Positions 7,661 to 15,416 of a stretch of DNA of 17,689 bases are shown piece after piece. Both the position numbers and the translations under genes were made by a program. The stretch covers positions 1-17,689 of the forward strand of contig CAYFSZ010000026.1 in the NCBI GenBank assembly GCA_964346085.1, given 5' to 3'. Within the stretch, counting starts at the first letter, position 1. The number at the start of each line of letters is the position of its first letter. Source of the DNA: UBA5436 sp964346085. Its GTDB lineage: Bacteria; Bacillota; Clostridia; Saccharofermentanales; DTU023. Under the pieces are notes generated by a model, which saw nothing but the letters and a program-made list of their open reading frames with translations, had not been told where the DNA came from and did no database searches.

Positions 7661-7696
7661 TGAGCTCATTATAAAACATGTCATTTAATAATAAAA
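7661..7696 (-). promoter_or_regulatory. Promoter with perfect TATAAT and adjacent TGAGCTCA palindrome
   Basis: On the minus strand TATAAT (7673-7668) lies about 35 bases before the start of the phosphatase-family gene. The -35 position (7696-7691, TTTTAT) is poor and overlaps the T tract of the upstream terminator. The 8-bp palindrome TGAGCTCA (7668-7661) covers the expected transcription start and could be an operator. The weak -35 suggests activator help or weak basal expression. Confidence 0.5.
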
Positions 7697-7727
7697 AAAG
7701 GAAAGTTCACTCAAAAGATAACTTTCC
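7693..7727 (-). terminator. Rho-independent terminator in the uppP-phosphatase gap
   Basis: On the minus strand GGAAAGTT (7727-7720) pairs perfectly with AACTTTCC (7707-7700) across a 12-base loop and is followed by seven Ts (7699-7693). The stem also has a modest T run on the plus-strand side (7730-7734), but no plus-strand gene feeds it. It ends either the uppP transcript or the short candidate RNA starting near 7776. Confidence 0.85.
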
Positions 7728-7776
7728 AATTTTTATATGTGTTTGTGTAAGGTAAGGAGAGAATTGTTTCTCTTAT
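7693..7776 (-). ncRNA. Candidate small RNA (about 84 nt)
   Basis: A predicted promoter (7811-7783) and a strong intrinsic terminator bracket this stretch, and the next gene has its own TATAAT promoter after the terminator. The transcript would start with a small hairpin, AGAGAA-ACAA-TTCTCT (7772-7757). A C/U-rich single-stranded segment, CTCCTTACCTTACACAAAC, follows, and the terminator hairpin closes it. CTCCTT is complementary to Shine-Dalgarno sequences, a typical seed for Gram-positive regulatory RNAs. No open reading frame with a ribosome binding site is visible in it. Alternatively it is an attenuated leader or the 3' UTR of uppP. Inferred from sequence only. Confidence 0.45.
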
Positions 7777-7782
7777 ATTATC

Positions 7783-7811
7783 AAGTTAGCACTGGCTAAC
7801 ATTTTTGTCAA
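7783..7811 (-). promoter_or_regulatory. Promoter with extended -10 and embedded GTTAGC inverted repeat
   Basis: On the minus strand a perfect TTGACA (7811-7806) is followed by a 17-base spacer and TAACTT (7788-7783) preceded by TGC, an extended -10. The inverted repeat GTTAGC-CAGT-GCTAAC (7800-7785) covers the end of the spacer and most of the -10, where a repressor would block polymerase. It contains half of a CIRCE-like AGTGCTAA, but the arm spacing is wrong for HrcA, so the regulator is unknown. Confidence 0.5.
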
Positions 7812-7853
7812 CCACGAAATTTTCTGTGTATGACATCCCGATCACCGATAACT

Positions 7854-8705
7854 TTAATTTGCAAAAGCAAAATAACAAATCACGAGAATACCAAGAATGA
7901 TTCGATAATAACCGAATACTTTGAAATCATGTTTACGAATGTATGCCATAAGGAAGTTGATAACGAAATAAGAAACGGCAAAGGCCACTAACATGCCGAC
8001 GATGAGCACCATCCATTCCAAAGATCCTAATAAGGATAAATCCATTTTCAGCATTTTTAAAGCAGATGCGCCGAACATTACTGGAATGGCCAAGTAAAAT
8101 GTAAATTCAGCTGCTAACTTTCTCGATAAACCTATCAGAATTGCGCCTAAGATTGTCGCTCCTGATCTTGATGTACCAGGAAAAATAGCTGCTATTAATT
8201 GGAATAATCCAATAATCAAAGCAATTTTATAAGTGATTTGATGACTTTCTACAATATGCGGCGTTTTGTTTTTATTCAGATTTTCAATAAAAATAAAGGC
8301 TATCCCAATCAAGATTAACATGATGGCGACAACCCAAGGATTATAAAAAAGCTCATCTATTTTTTCATCAAAAAGAACACCAATAATCGCTGCCGGTACA
8401 CACGCAACAAGTATTTTGAACCATAATGCAAGAATATCTTTATCTAATGTGAAGACTTTTTTCCCATCAGAGCGTCTCACCTTACGAGGAAACGGCCAGA
8501 TATTGCTCCAATATAAAAGAACCACCGCCAAAATAGCCCCTAGCTGAATGACAATTAAAAACGTTGACTTGAATTCTTCTGACAAATTCATTGTGACAAA
8601 CTCGTCAAGTAGAATCATATGTCCTGTACTACTCACTGGTAGCCATTCAGTGATTCCTTCAACGATTCCAAATAAGACTGCTTTTAAAACTTCAATCCAT
8701 TCCAT
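7854..8705 (-). CDS. uppP: Undecaprenyl-diphosphatase (UppP/BacA)
   Basis: This 283-residue membrane enzyme dephosphorylates undecaprenyl pyrophosphate, recycling the lipid carrier for peptidoglycan and other wall polymers; high dosage of the family gives bacitracin resistance. The signature GIVEGITEWLPVSSTGH carries Glu16, Glu20, Ser25-Ser26 and His29. The second catalytic region FPGTSRSGAT is intact. About eight hydrophobic helices are visible and the length is typical. The ATG has GAGG five bases upstream. It is the last gene of pgeF-vanZ-uppP, starting 11 bases after the vanZ-like stop. The likely terminator is the hairpin at 7693-7727, about 125 bases past its stop. Confidence 0.96.
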   Translation of the reverse strand: MEWIEVLKAVLFGIVEGITEWLPVSSTGHMILLDEFVTMNLSEEFKSTFLIVIQLGAILAVVLLYWSNIWPFPRKVRRSDGKKVFTLDKDILALWFKILVACVPAAIIGVLFDEKIDELFYNPWVVAIMLILIGIAFIFIENLNKNKTPHIVESHQITYKIALIIGLFQLIAAIFPGTSRSGATILGAILIGLSRKLAAEFTFYLAIPVMFGASALKMLKMDLSLLGSLEWMVLIVGMLVAFAVSYFVINFLMAYIRKHDFKVFGYYRIILGILVICYFAFAN

Positions 8706-8716
8706 AAAAACCTCTT

Positions 8717-9193
8717 CTAAATTTTTCTAAAAATAAAATGTAATAGCCAACCTATTAGAATTCCAAGACTATTCAGAATCAAATCATCTATATCCAAAAT
8801 CCCCCATAAGGTAATCAATTGAATCAACTCAATCAAAAGAATTAACGCTATTCCTGACAACATGGTTATTCCAAACGTTTTTTGTTGATGAGTAATAACT
8901 GGAACAAAAACGCCAAACGGAATAAGCAAAACAATATTTCCCACTAAGTTAAGTAATGCATGAATACTTTTATCTTGAACAAACGAACTCCAAAACAGGC
9001 GAATTGTGGCAAATGGAACCAAATTAAAATTTCCTGGCTCCTGAAAACTTCCTTGATGAATTCCCGTATAGTCTTCCGGGAAAATACGCAAATTACCCTT
9101 CAATAGGAGCAAGTAAATCAAAGCTACTATATATATTACAAAGAATATCTTCCAAATTATTTTTTGATCTTTTTGTTTTTGCATAGAAGGCAT
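8717..9193 (-). CDS. VanZ-like membrane protein
   Basis: At 158 residues it has a basic N-terminus and about four hydrophobic segments. VanZ-family signatures are NLVPFATI, LLNLVGNIVLLIPFGVFVP, and IELIQLITLWGILDIDDLILNSLGILIGW, the last containing the conserved E..Q and DIDDLILN. The prototype gives low-level teicoplanin resistance; chromosomal members are widespread and their function is unclear, so antibiotic resistance should not be assumed. It sits 29 bases after pgeF and 11 bases before uppP, suggesting an envelope-linked operon. No clear Shine-Dalgarno precedes either candidate ATG (9193 or 9184), so the start is uncertain. Confidence 0.88.
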   Translation of the reverse strand: MPSMQKQKDQKIIWKIFFVIYIVALIYLLLLKGNLRIFPEDYTGIHQGSFQEPGNFNLVPFATIRLFWSSFVQDKSIHALLNLVGNIVLLIPFGVFVPVITHQQKTFGITMLSGIALILLIELIQLITLWGILDIDDLILNSLGILIGWLLHFIFRKI

Positions 9194-9222
9194 TATATCA
9201 TCAATATTTAAATCGAGTATAG

Positions 9223-10044
9223 CTATTCTTCTTTAGGCGGTATGTATGCTTCCCCTGCTTGCATAAGCGTGCTAATCGTTGCCATTAGTCCAGACTCTGA
9301 TTGATCTCTACGGAAGGAGTGCAATAATTCTTTATTCCCGAATGTATTCATATTTGCTGAGTAAATATTTTCCTCTAAAACGCCACGATCGAGCAGCGTC
9401 GTTTCAATTGCTTTTTCCAAATGTAGCGTCATACGGCCTCCTTGATCTTGTAAAATAATTTCTTCATGGTTACTAAAAACACCTTTAAACAAGTCACCAA
9501 CATCATTTTGAATTTCATAATCATCACATGCAATATGAGGACCAATCCCAACAATTAAGTCTTCTGGATTTGTCTGATAGGCAAGTTTCATATAATCGAT
9601 GGTTCTAGATACAATTTTATGCAATGTACTTTTCCAACCTGAATGAATATTGGCATGGGCTTTTTTCACAGGATCATATAATAAAATCGGCACACAGTCC
9701 GCTTCGGTGGAACCTAACACATAATGATATTGAGAAGTGATTAGTGCATCAACGCCCATCACACGATAACCAAAATCGTATTCCCTTCCCAGTTTTGGTT
9801 TATCGACAATAGACACTCTATCCGTATGTTCTTGCTTCATGAAATAATATTCTTCTGGTTGAATTTGCATATCTTGATAAATTTTTTGCAGATTTTCAGC
9901 TACTTTTGCATCTTTTTCAGAATCCGTCACGCGCATATCCATATCGATTGTGGTAAAAAGATGATTTAGTCCAGCTTCGATTAACTTTGGTATTCTGACA
10001 TATTTCCTTTGATTAATTTCGATAATTTCTTGAGATGATTTCAT
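9223..10044 (-). CDS. pgeF: Polyphenol oxidase family protein (PgeF/YfiH/LACC1-like)
   Basis: The YfiH/DUF152 family includes purine nucleoside phosphorylase/adenosine deaminase-type enzymes and the E. coli peptidoglycan-editing factor PgeF. The zinc-site residues are visible: His73 in KQEHTD, Cys117 in EADCVPILL and His134 in NIHSGWKST. GIGPHIACDDYEI and the C-terminal NKELLHSFRRDQSESG complete the family pattern. An upstream ATG at 10062 has no Shine-Dalgarno. The ATG at 10044 has AAAGAGG six bases upstream, giving 273 residues, so I chose it. It leads pgeF-vanZ-uppP, consistent with a cell-wall theme, though the enzymatic role here is inferred. Confidence 0.92.
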   Translation of the reverse strand: MKSSQEIIEINQRKYVRIPKLIEAGLNHLFTTIDMDMRVTDSEKDAKVAENLQKIYQDMQIQPEEYYFMKQEHTDRVSIVDKPKLGREYDFGYRVMGVDALITSQYHYVLGSTEADCVPILLYDPVKKAHANIHSGWKSTLHKIVSRTIDYMKLAYQTNPEDLIVGIGPHIACDDYEIQNDVGDLFKGVFSNHEEIILQDQGGRMTLHLEKAIETTLLDRGVLEENIYSANMNTFGNKELLHSFRRDQSESGLMATISTLMQAGEAYIPPKEE

Positions 10045-10100
10045 TAAAAACCTCTTTTTCATAAATCGGAAAATTTCGATTAGACCAATACAGTAGTTAT

Positions 10101-10109
10101 ATTATATCA
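10101..10109 (-). promoter_or_regulatory. Extended -10 promoter of pgeF-vanZ-uppP
   Basis: On the minus strand TGATATAAT (10109-10101) is a perfect TATAAT with an extended TGn. No good -35 exists 17 bases upstream, as is common for extended -10 promoters. The leader would be about 50 bases and contains a short imperfect palindrome, TCGGAAAATTTCGA, near 10066-10079. The promoter is back-to-back with that of the plus-strand aminopeptidase. Confidence 0.6.
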
Positions 10110-10147
10110 AATATCTCCATAACTTTCTTATCCGAATCGCACCCATG

Positions 10148-10156
10148 TGTTATACT
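10148..10156 (+). promoter_or_regulatory. Extended -10 promoter of the M18 aminopeptidase
   Basis: TGTTATACT (10148-10156) is an extended -10 with five of six consensus bases. The -35 position is weak. Transcription would start near 10163, about 40 bases before the ATG at 10205. Confidence 0.55.
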
Positions 10157-10204
10157 AATCTCTATAAAAATGATAATTTTACAGAAAAACAAAGGAGCCA
10201 ATAT

Positions 10205-11509
10205 ATGACAAAAACAGCACAATATGTACAAGATTTACTTGATTTTATTGATCAAAGTCCAAATGCTTACTTCGCTGTCAAAAATATGAAACAACGTCTA
10301 GCAAAAGCTGGATTTAAATCTTATACACTTAATCAAAAAGAACTGTTAAAAACTGGTGATCGCTATTTTTATACAAAGAATGATTCAGCAATTGTTGCTT
10401 TTGAAATCGGACAAAAACCAATTGAAGAAGGTTTCCGGATTTTCGGGGCACATACTGATTCACCTAGTTTGAGAATAAAACCGAACTCAATTTCAATCAA
10501 AGAAAAAGTCATTCGCTTAAATACAGAAGTCTATGGAGGGGCCATTTATAATACTTGGTTCGATCGTCCGCTCTCTCTAGCTGGTCGTGTTACCGTCAAA
10601 GGTGCAAGAGAATTTCATCCAGAAACGATGCTACTTGACTTCAAACGTCCAATTTTGATTTTACCAAACGTGGCCATTCATATGAATCGTACGGTGAATA
10701 AAGGTGAAGAAGTTAAGGCAAATCAGCATTTATTGCCTTTTATTGCGATGGTTGATGAAGAACCTTTAGAAGAAAACTGGTTCAAGAATATCATCGCTGA
10801 AGAATTAGAAATCGAAGCAAATGATATTTTAGATTTCGATTTATTCACCTATGATACGACGCCTGGTGAAGTCGTGGGCATTAACGAAGATTTTATCGTT
10901 GATTCCAGATTGGACAATTTAGCAATGTGCTATGCTGGTTTACAAGCAATGGTTTCATTGAAAGCTAAACGTAAATTCAGTGGTATCAATGTTTTATTAT
11001 TTACAGATAATGAAGAAGTCGGCTCAATGACAAAACAAGGTGCTGACAGCTTGTTTATCAGAGATTTACTAGAAAGTATTTGCTTACATCTTGGAGCAAG
11101 CAAGGAAGAATATCTATCTATTTACGATCGTTCTTTCATGATTTCTGCTGATCAAGCACATGCCGTACATCCAAATTATAGTGAATATGCAGATCCTGAT
11201 CATCGTCCTGTCATAAATGGCGGACCCGTTATCAAATTAGCTGCATCACAATCTTATGCAACTGATAGCCTCGCAGCAGGATACTTCATCGAATTATGTG
11301 AAAAAGCTAGAGTACCTTATCAATGGTTTGTGAACCGTAGTGATTTACGAGGTGGTTCAACAATTGGATCCATCACGTCTTCTCGCCTACCAATGTCGAC
11401 AATTGATATCGGAAATGCGATTTGGGCAATGCATTCCAGTCGTGAAACCGGTGGTGTTGATGATTTATTGTATTTAGACGAGGTATTAAAAGTTTATTTC
11501 AACATATAG
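10205..11509 (+). CDS. M18 family aminopeptidase
   Basis: A 434-residue cytoplasmic zinc aminopeptidase; M18 enzymes remove N-terminal residues, often acidic or neutral, and form large tetrahedral dodecamers. The metal and catalytic residues are all visible: HTDSPSLRIKP (His83, Asp85), DSRLDN (Asp233), DNEEVGS (Glu270, Glu271), SADQAHAVHPNY (Asp316) and WAMHSSRE (His410). The length is typical for the family. The open frame continues 20 codons upstream to 10145, but the ATG at 10205 has AAAGGAG upstream and matches the family N-terminus. It is monocistronic, the only plus-strand gene in the window, and ends at a terminator shared with murI. Confidence 0.95.
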   Translation: MTKTAQYVQDLLDFIDQSPNAYFAVKNMKQRLAKAGFKSYTLNQKELLKTGDRYFYTKNDSAIVAFEIGQKPIEEGFRIFGAHTDSPSLRIKPNSISIKEKVIRLNTEVYGGAIYNTWFDRPLSLAGRVTVKGAREFHPETMLLDFKRPILILPNVAIHMNRTVNKGEEVKANQHLLPFIAMVDEEPLEENWFKNIIAEELEIEANDILDFDLFTYDTTPGEVVGINEDFIVDSRLDNLAMCYAGLQAMVSLKAKRKFSGINVLLFTDNEEVGSMTKQGADSLFIRDLLESICLHLGASKEEYLSIYDRSFMISADQAHAVHPNYSEYADPDHRPVINGGPVIKLAASQSYATDSLAAGYFIELCEKARVPYQWFVNRSDLRGGSTIGSITSSRLPMSTIDIGNAIWAMHSSRETGGVDDLLYLDEVLKVYFNI

Positions 11510-11537
11510 TGATTTGATAAGTTATAACGTAAAAGCT

Positions 11538-11573
11538 AAAAGCCAATCTCTACATTTGTCGTGATTGGCTTTT
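11538..11573. terminator. Bidirectional terminator between the aminopeptidase and murI
   Basis: AAAAGCCAATC (11538-11548) pairs perfectly with GATTGGCTTTT (11563-11573) across a 14-base loop. Runs of Ts follow the GC-containing stem on both strands, so it can end both convergent units. The arm at 11563-11573 overlaps the murI stop codon (11574-11572). Confidence 0.9.
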
Positions 11574-12381
11574 ATAAAATCAATTCATTGAAAGCGATAT
11601 TGGCATTTTCACCAGTCATAATATTATTGATCATATCTTGAAAAATATCAGATAAATCACTTGCGTAAAAATGATATTGCGCAACCTGTTCTTCAGATGC
11701 CTCCATATTTCTTTCATGTAATGTTTTTTGAAGAGCATCGGCTTGCGAAAAAGCTGGATTCAGCATTTCAACCTGTGGATAATATTGACTTAGTTTGTGC
11801 GCAATCAAAGGATAATGCGTGCAACCAAGGATAATATAATCCGGATTTTTCTCAGTAATGATTTCATCCAAATATGTATGTATCACATTATCCATAATCG
11901 GTTCATCTGATAACCCTTGTTCGATAAGATTGACGAATAACGGACACGCTTTTGCCAGAACATTGACGTTAGGCATTTTTTCTCGAATACGCTCCTCATA
12001 CATTTTGCTAGCAATCGTTACTTCTGTCCCGATAACTAAAACAGTTGCGTCATTTTTTATCAAACTTGGCAAAGCATCAACCATTGGTTGAATAATATCT
12101 ACAAAAGTCATTCCTGGAAACTTTGACTGTAGAGCTGGCAAGCTAACTGAAGAAATTGTATTACAAGCAATACCAACAATTTTCACTTTTTGACGCATCA
12201 AGAAAGAAACAATATCTTCCGAAAATTCATTAATCGTTTCGATTGATTTTGAACCATAAGGTGTTCTCGCCGTGTCGCCAAAATAAACAACATTTTCATG
12301 TGGCAATAATGCCTTTATTTCTTTAACCGAAGTCAATCCACCTAAACCTGAATCAAAAATTCCTATCGCTTGATTATTCAT
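11572..12381 (-). CDS. murI: Glutamate racemase
   Basis: This 269-residue enzyme interconverts L- and D-glutamate, supplying D-Glu for peptidoglycan. The signatures are IGIFDSGLGGLTS (Asp10, Ser11), VYFGDTARTPYGSKS, IACNTISS with catalytic Cys73, and ILGCTHYPLIA with catalytic Cys187 and His189. The length is normal for the family. It is the last gene of the tmk operon, starting 17 bases after tex. The Shine-Dalgarno is weak (TAAAGAA next to the ATG), but the start matches the family. Its stop codon lies inside the bidirectional terminator hairpin. Confidence 0.96.
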   Translation of the reverse strand: MNNQAIGIFDSGLGGLTSVKEIKALLPHENVVYFGDTARTPYGSKSIETINEFSEDIVSFLMRQKVKIVGIACNTISSVSLPALQSKFPGMTFVDIIQPMVDALPSLIKNDATVLVIGTEVTIASKMYEERIREKMPNVNVLAKACPLFVNLIEQGLSDEPIMDNVIHTYLDEIITEKNPDYIILGCTHYPLIAHKLSQYYPQVEMLNPAFSQADALQKTLHERNMEASEEQVAQYHFYASDLSDIFQDMINNIMTGENANIAFNELIL

Positions 12382-12398
12382 TTCTTTACAACACTTTT

Positions 12399-14522
12399 CT
12401 ATTTTATCAATTTTAGAGATAAGCGATTTTGCTTCTCATCATAATTTAACACTTCTACTTTAACAATTTGCCCGACTTTCACAATTTTCATCGGATCTTT
12501 CACAAAAGAGTTCGACATTTGCGAAACATGAACTAATCCATCTTGTTTCAATCCAACATCAACAAAAGCACCAAATGCAACAACGTTACGAACAGTCCCA
12601 TCTAGAAGCATTCCTTCTTTCAAATCGGATGCTTTCAGCACATCTGTTTTGAGCAATGGTTTTTCAATTTTGTCACGTGGATCGCGATTTGGTTTCAATA
12701 AACTTTCTCTTATTTCGGTTAATGTATATGGATCTGCCGAAAAAGTTTTTTCTAAAAAAGTCATCTCTTCTTCTGCTATCTTTTTTCCTAAATCTGCCGA
12801 AACAGGAATATTGTAATAGTTGGAGATCTTATCTGTCAGAGAATAGGATTCAGGATGAACTGCAGTTCGATCTAAATACAAAGGTGCATTTGCGATACGT
12901 AAAAAACCAGCAGCCTGTTCGAATGTCTTCGCTCCGAGGTATTTCACGTCCTTCAATTGTTCTCTAGAAGTAAAACCAGATAATTCCTGACGTTTCGCGA
13001 TAATTTCATCTGCGATACGTTTTGTTAAGCCAGCAACATAGGACAAGATATGCGCTGAAGCCGTGTTTAAATCAACTCCAACTTGGTTCACGCAATCTTC
13101 GACAACATCAGACAATGCCTTTTCTAATTTTTTCGGATTAATATCATGTTGATATTGACCAACCCCAATCGCTTTTGGATCAATTTTGACGAGCTCTGCT
13201 AATGGATCTTGCACCCTTCTTGCGATGGAAACAGCCGAACGTAAATTGACATCTAAGTCCGGAAATTCTTCGGCCGCCACTTTTGAAGCTGAATAAACAG
13301 ACGCTCCTGCTTCTGAAACAATCAACCATGCAACTGAAAGTTTATTTCGTTTAATAAAATCGGCGATCCATAATTCAGATTCCCTAGATGCCGTACCATT
13401 GCCAATGGCAATTAGATCGAATAGATTCTCTTCGTACATTGACAGTAAATTTTGCTCTGCAAGCAAACTATCTTGCTTTGATTGAAAAGGATGAACGATT
13501 TCAGTATCAATAAGATTTCCTTGCTCATCAATAATTGCCAATTTACATCCATGTGTATATCCAGGATCCCATCCCAAAATATTTTTCTCTCGGATTGGAG
13601 CTTGTAACAATAAATTTTTCAAATTAGCTGCAAATAAAACAATGGAATCATCTTCTGCTTGCTCTGTTTTTTCTCGCCAAAGTTCATTTTTCAGAGATGG
13701 GAGTAAAAGACGTTTCCAACTATCTTCACAAATCGCATATAATCTTGGATATATATTTGAACCAGAAGGGATAAACCATTTTGCCAAAAAAGCAACAATT
13801 TGTTCATCGGGAGAAATGAATTCGACTTTTAATATTTTTTCTTTTTCCCCACGTTGAATCGCTAACCAACGATGGGCTTCCATCGAATTTATCTTTTCTT
13901 GATAGTCGTAATACATTATATAAACACTATCTTCTTGGGATTTATTCGATGTTTTCACGATGCCATGTTGTAATAACAACTTACGCAACCCACGACGTAC
14001 ATCTGGACGATCTGCAATCTGTTCTGCCAAAATATCAGCAGCGCCTTGGAGCACATCTTCTTCATTTTCACGCTCAGGAATTTCAGCGAGCAATTTTTTT
14101 GCTTCCTCGAGCAATTTCTTTTCTGTCACTTCTTTTTCCTTGAGTAATTTTGCTAATGGCTCTAAGCCTTGCTCGATTGCTTTTGCTGCTCTCGTTTGAC
14201 GTTTGATTTTAAACGGTCGATAAATATCTTCTAGCACAGTCAAATTTTCTGCTGCTAAAATTTGGGTTTCTAACTCCTTTGTCAAACATTCTCTAGACGT
14301 TAATGTTTGAATAATATCCTTTTTTCTCTGTTCAAGAGCAACTTGCTTTTGCCATTCTTTCTCAAATTCACGCAATTGCTGATCATCCAAATTGCCTGTG
14401 CTCTGTTTACGATATCTCGCAATAAAAGGAACTGTATTTCCTTCTTCAAGTAACTCGATGATTTTTTTGACATTATGAGTCGGAACAGAAAATTGTTGGC
14501 TTAATTGTTGAAAGTTAATCAT
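12399..14522 (-). CDS. tex: Tex family RNA-binding transcription accessory protein
   Basis: A 707-residue protein, slightly short of the usual 720-780. The N-terminal helical region has VPFIARYRKQSTGNLDDQQLR. A YqgF/RNase H-like domain begins near ILGWDPGYTHGCKLAIID, followed by AIGNGTASRE and VSEAGASVYSASKVAAEEFPDLD. Helix-hairpin-helix segments (DLNTASAHILSYVAGL; FTSREQLKDVKYLGAKTFEQAAGFLRI) come next, and a C-terminal S1 domain (about 636-707, GTVRNVVAFGAFVDVG...GLVHVSQM) closes it. Tex resembles eukaryotic Spt6 and binds nucleic acids, affecting transcription and stress tolerance. TAAGGT seven bases before the ATG overlaps the ricT stop, so translation is probably coupled. murI follows at 17 bases. 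Confidence 0.95.
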   Translation of the reverse strand: MINFQQLSQQFSVPTHNVKKIIELLEEGNTVPFIARYRKQSTGNLDDQQLREFEKEWQKQVALEQRKKDIIQTLTSRECLTKELETQILAAENLTVLEDIYRPFKIKRQTRAAKAIEQGLEPLAKLLKEKEVTEKKLLEEAKKLLAEIPERENEEDVLQGAADILAEQIADRPDVRRGLRKLLLQHGIVKTSNKSQEDSVYIMYYDYQEKINSMEAHRWLAIQRGEKEKILKVEFISPDEQIVAFLAKWFIPSGSNIYPRLYAICEDSWKRLLLPSLKNELWREKTEQAEDDSIVLFAANLKNLLLQAPIREKNILGWDPGYTHGCKLAIIDEQGNLIDTEIVHPFQSKQDSLLAEQNLLSMYEENLFDLIAIGNGTASRESELWIADFIKRNKLSVAWLIVSEAGASVYSASKVAAEEFPDLDVNLRSAVSIARRVQDPLAELVKIDPKAIGVGQYQHDINPKKLEKALSDVVEDCVNQVGVDLNTASAHILSYVAGLTKRIADEIIAKRQELSGFTSREQLKDVKYLGAKTFEQAAGFLRIANAPLYLDRTAVHPESYSLTDKISNYYNIPVSADLGKKIAEEEMTFLEKTFSADPYTLTEIRESLLKPNRDPRDKIEKPLLKTDVLKASDLKEGMLLDGTVRNVVAFGAFVDVGLKQDGLVHVSQMSNSFVKDPMKIVKVGQIVKVEVLNYDEKQNRLSLKLIK

Positions 14523-14531
14523 ACATATACC

Positions 14532-15416
14532 TTATTGATTTCTGTCATTACTATCTTTATAAACTTCAATTTCTTCTGATTTATTCGGGCAATGACATTT
14601 TTTACCTCCGCAACCAAAAGATAATTCTTCTGCTTTGAAGGTTCTCGTTTCAGTATCACCATCAACATTCACTAGAACTCGTGCGGTCTCACGTAACATA
14701 TTGACTGAGGTTACTTTACCTTCACCAACAGGGGTTCCCACCATTTGACCTGGATTTGGCATTCTCTTATGCGCATCTTCGTAAGCTTCATGCTCATATT
14801 GCAAGCAGCATAATAACCTGCCACATGCTCCTGAAATTTTCGCTGGATTCATTGCCAAATTCTGCTGTTTCGCCATTTTGATAGAAACAGGATAAAAATC
14901 TTGCAAGAAAGAACAGCAACATAACTCTCTGCCACAAATCCCAAGACCACCTGTAATTCTCGCTTCATCACGAACTCCGATTTGTCTTAATTCAATTCTT
15001 GTTTTATAAACTGCAGCCAAATCTTTAACTAATTCTCTAAAGTCGATTCTTCCATCAGCTGTAAAGTAAAAAATAATTCGTTGATTATCGAGCATCACTT
15101 CAACATCGACCAAACGCATATCTAATTCATGCAATGCAATTTTTTCTTTGGCAAGTTCGAATGCTTCTTTCTCAACTTTTAAGTTCTCTGAGAAATTCTC
15201 CAAGTCTTCTGCGGTCGCTTTTCTACTTATCGGTTTTAACTCATGTTCAATTTTTTCATCTGCCAATTCAGTCAATTCACCTGTACAAAAACCAATATCC
15301 GTTCCTTGCGATGTTTCAACCACAACCTCATCCCCTTTTTGCAAAGAAAATCCGGCTGGATCGAAATAATAAGCTTTTCCTCTGCCATGTATTCTAACGC
15401 TAATTACTTTAGCCAT
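14532..15416 (-). CDS. ricT: PSP1-domain protein RicT (YaaT)
   Basis: This 294-residue PSP1-family protein corresponds to B. subtilis YaaT/RicT. RicT binds RicA and RicF as an Fe-S complex that modulates RNase Y and thereby mRNA maturation, and affects sporulation, competence and biofilm. The Cys cluster is clear: Cys161 and Cys166-168 in GICGRELCCCSF, and Cys198, Cys203 and Cys204 in GACGRLLCCLQYEH. The C-terminus adds GCGGKKCHC, three further cysteines near residues 266-273. The gene overlaps the end of holB by eight bases, so it is translationally coupled, and tex follows at nine bases. Presence of the gene does not itself show sporulation. RicA and RicF partners are not in this window. 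Confidence 0.93.
   Translation of the reverse strand: MAKVISVRIHGRGKAYYFDPAGFSLQKGDEVVVETSQGTDIGFCTGELTELADEKIEHELKPISRKATAEDLENFSENLKVEKEAFELAKEKIALHELDMRLVDVEVMLDNQRIIFYFTADGRIDFRELVKDLAAVYKTRIELRQIGVRDEARITGGLGICGRELCCCSFLQDFYPVSIKMAKQQNLAMNPAKISGACGRLLCCLQYEHEAYEDAHKRMPNPGQMVGTPVGEGKVTSVNMLRETARVLVNVDGDTETRTFKAEELSFGCGGKKCHCPNKSEEIEVYKDSNDRNQ

Noticed and set aside
7751..7800. Small plus-strand peptide after AAGGAGAG with a TTG start
   Set aside because: The AAGGAG is simply the complement of the candidate small RNA seed; only about 11 codons follow, with no promoter.
7785..7800. CIRCE element (HrcA site)
   Set aside because: Only one half resembles it; CIRCE needs 9-base spacing between 9-base arms, and here the arms are 6 bases with a 4-base gap.
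8717..9193. A glycopeptide-resistance cluster because of the VanZ-like gene
   Set aside because: No vanHAX, vanRS or D-Ala-D-Lac genes are nearby; VanZ-like proteins are common in Bacillota chromosomes.
12656..15397. Several plus-strand open frames of 60-100 residues opposite tex and ricT
   Set aside because: They are antisense shadows of well-conserved genes and have no start signals of their own.
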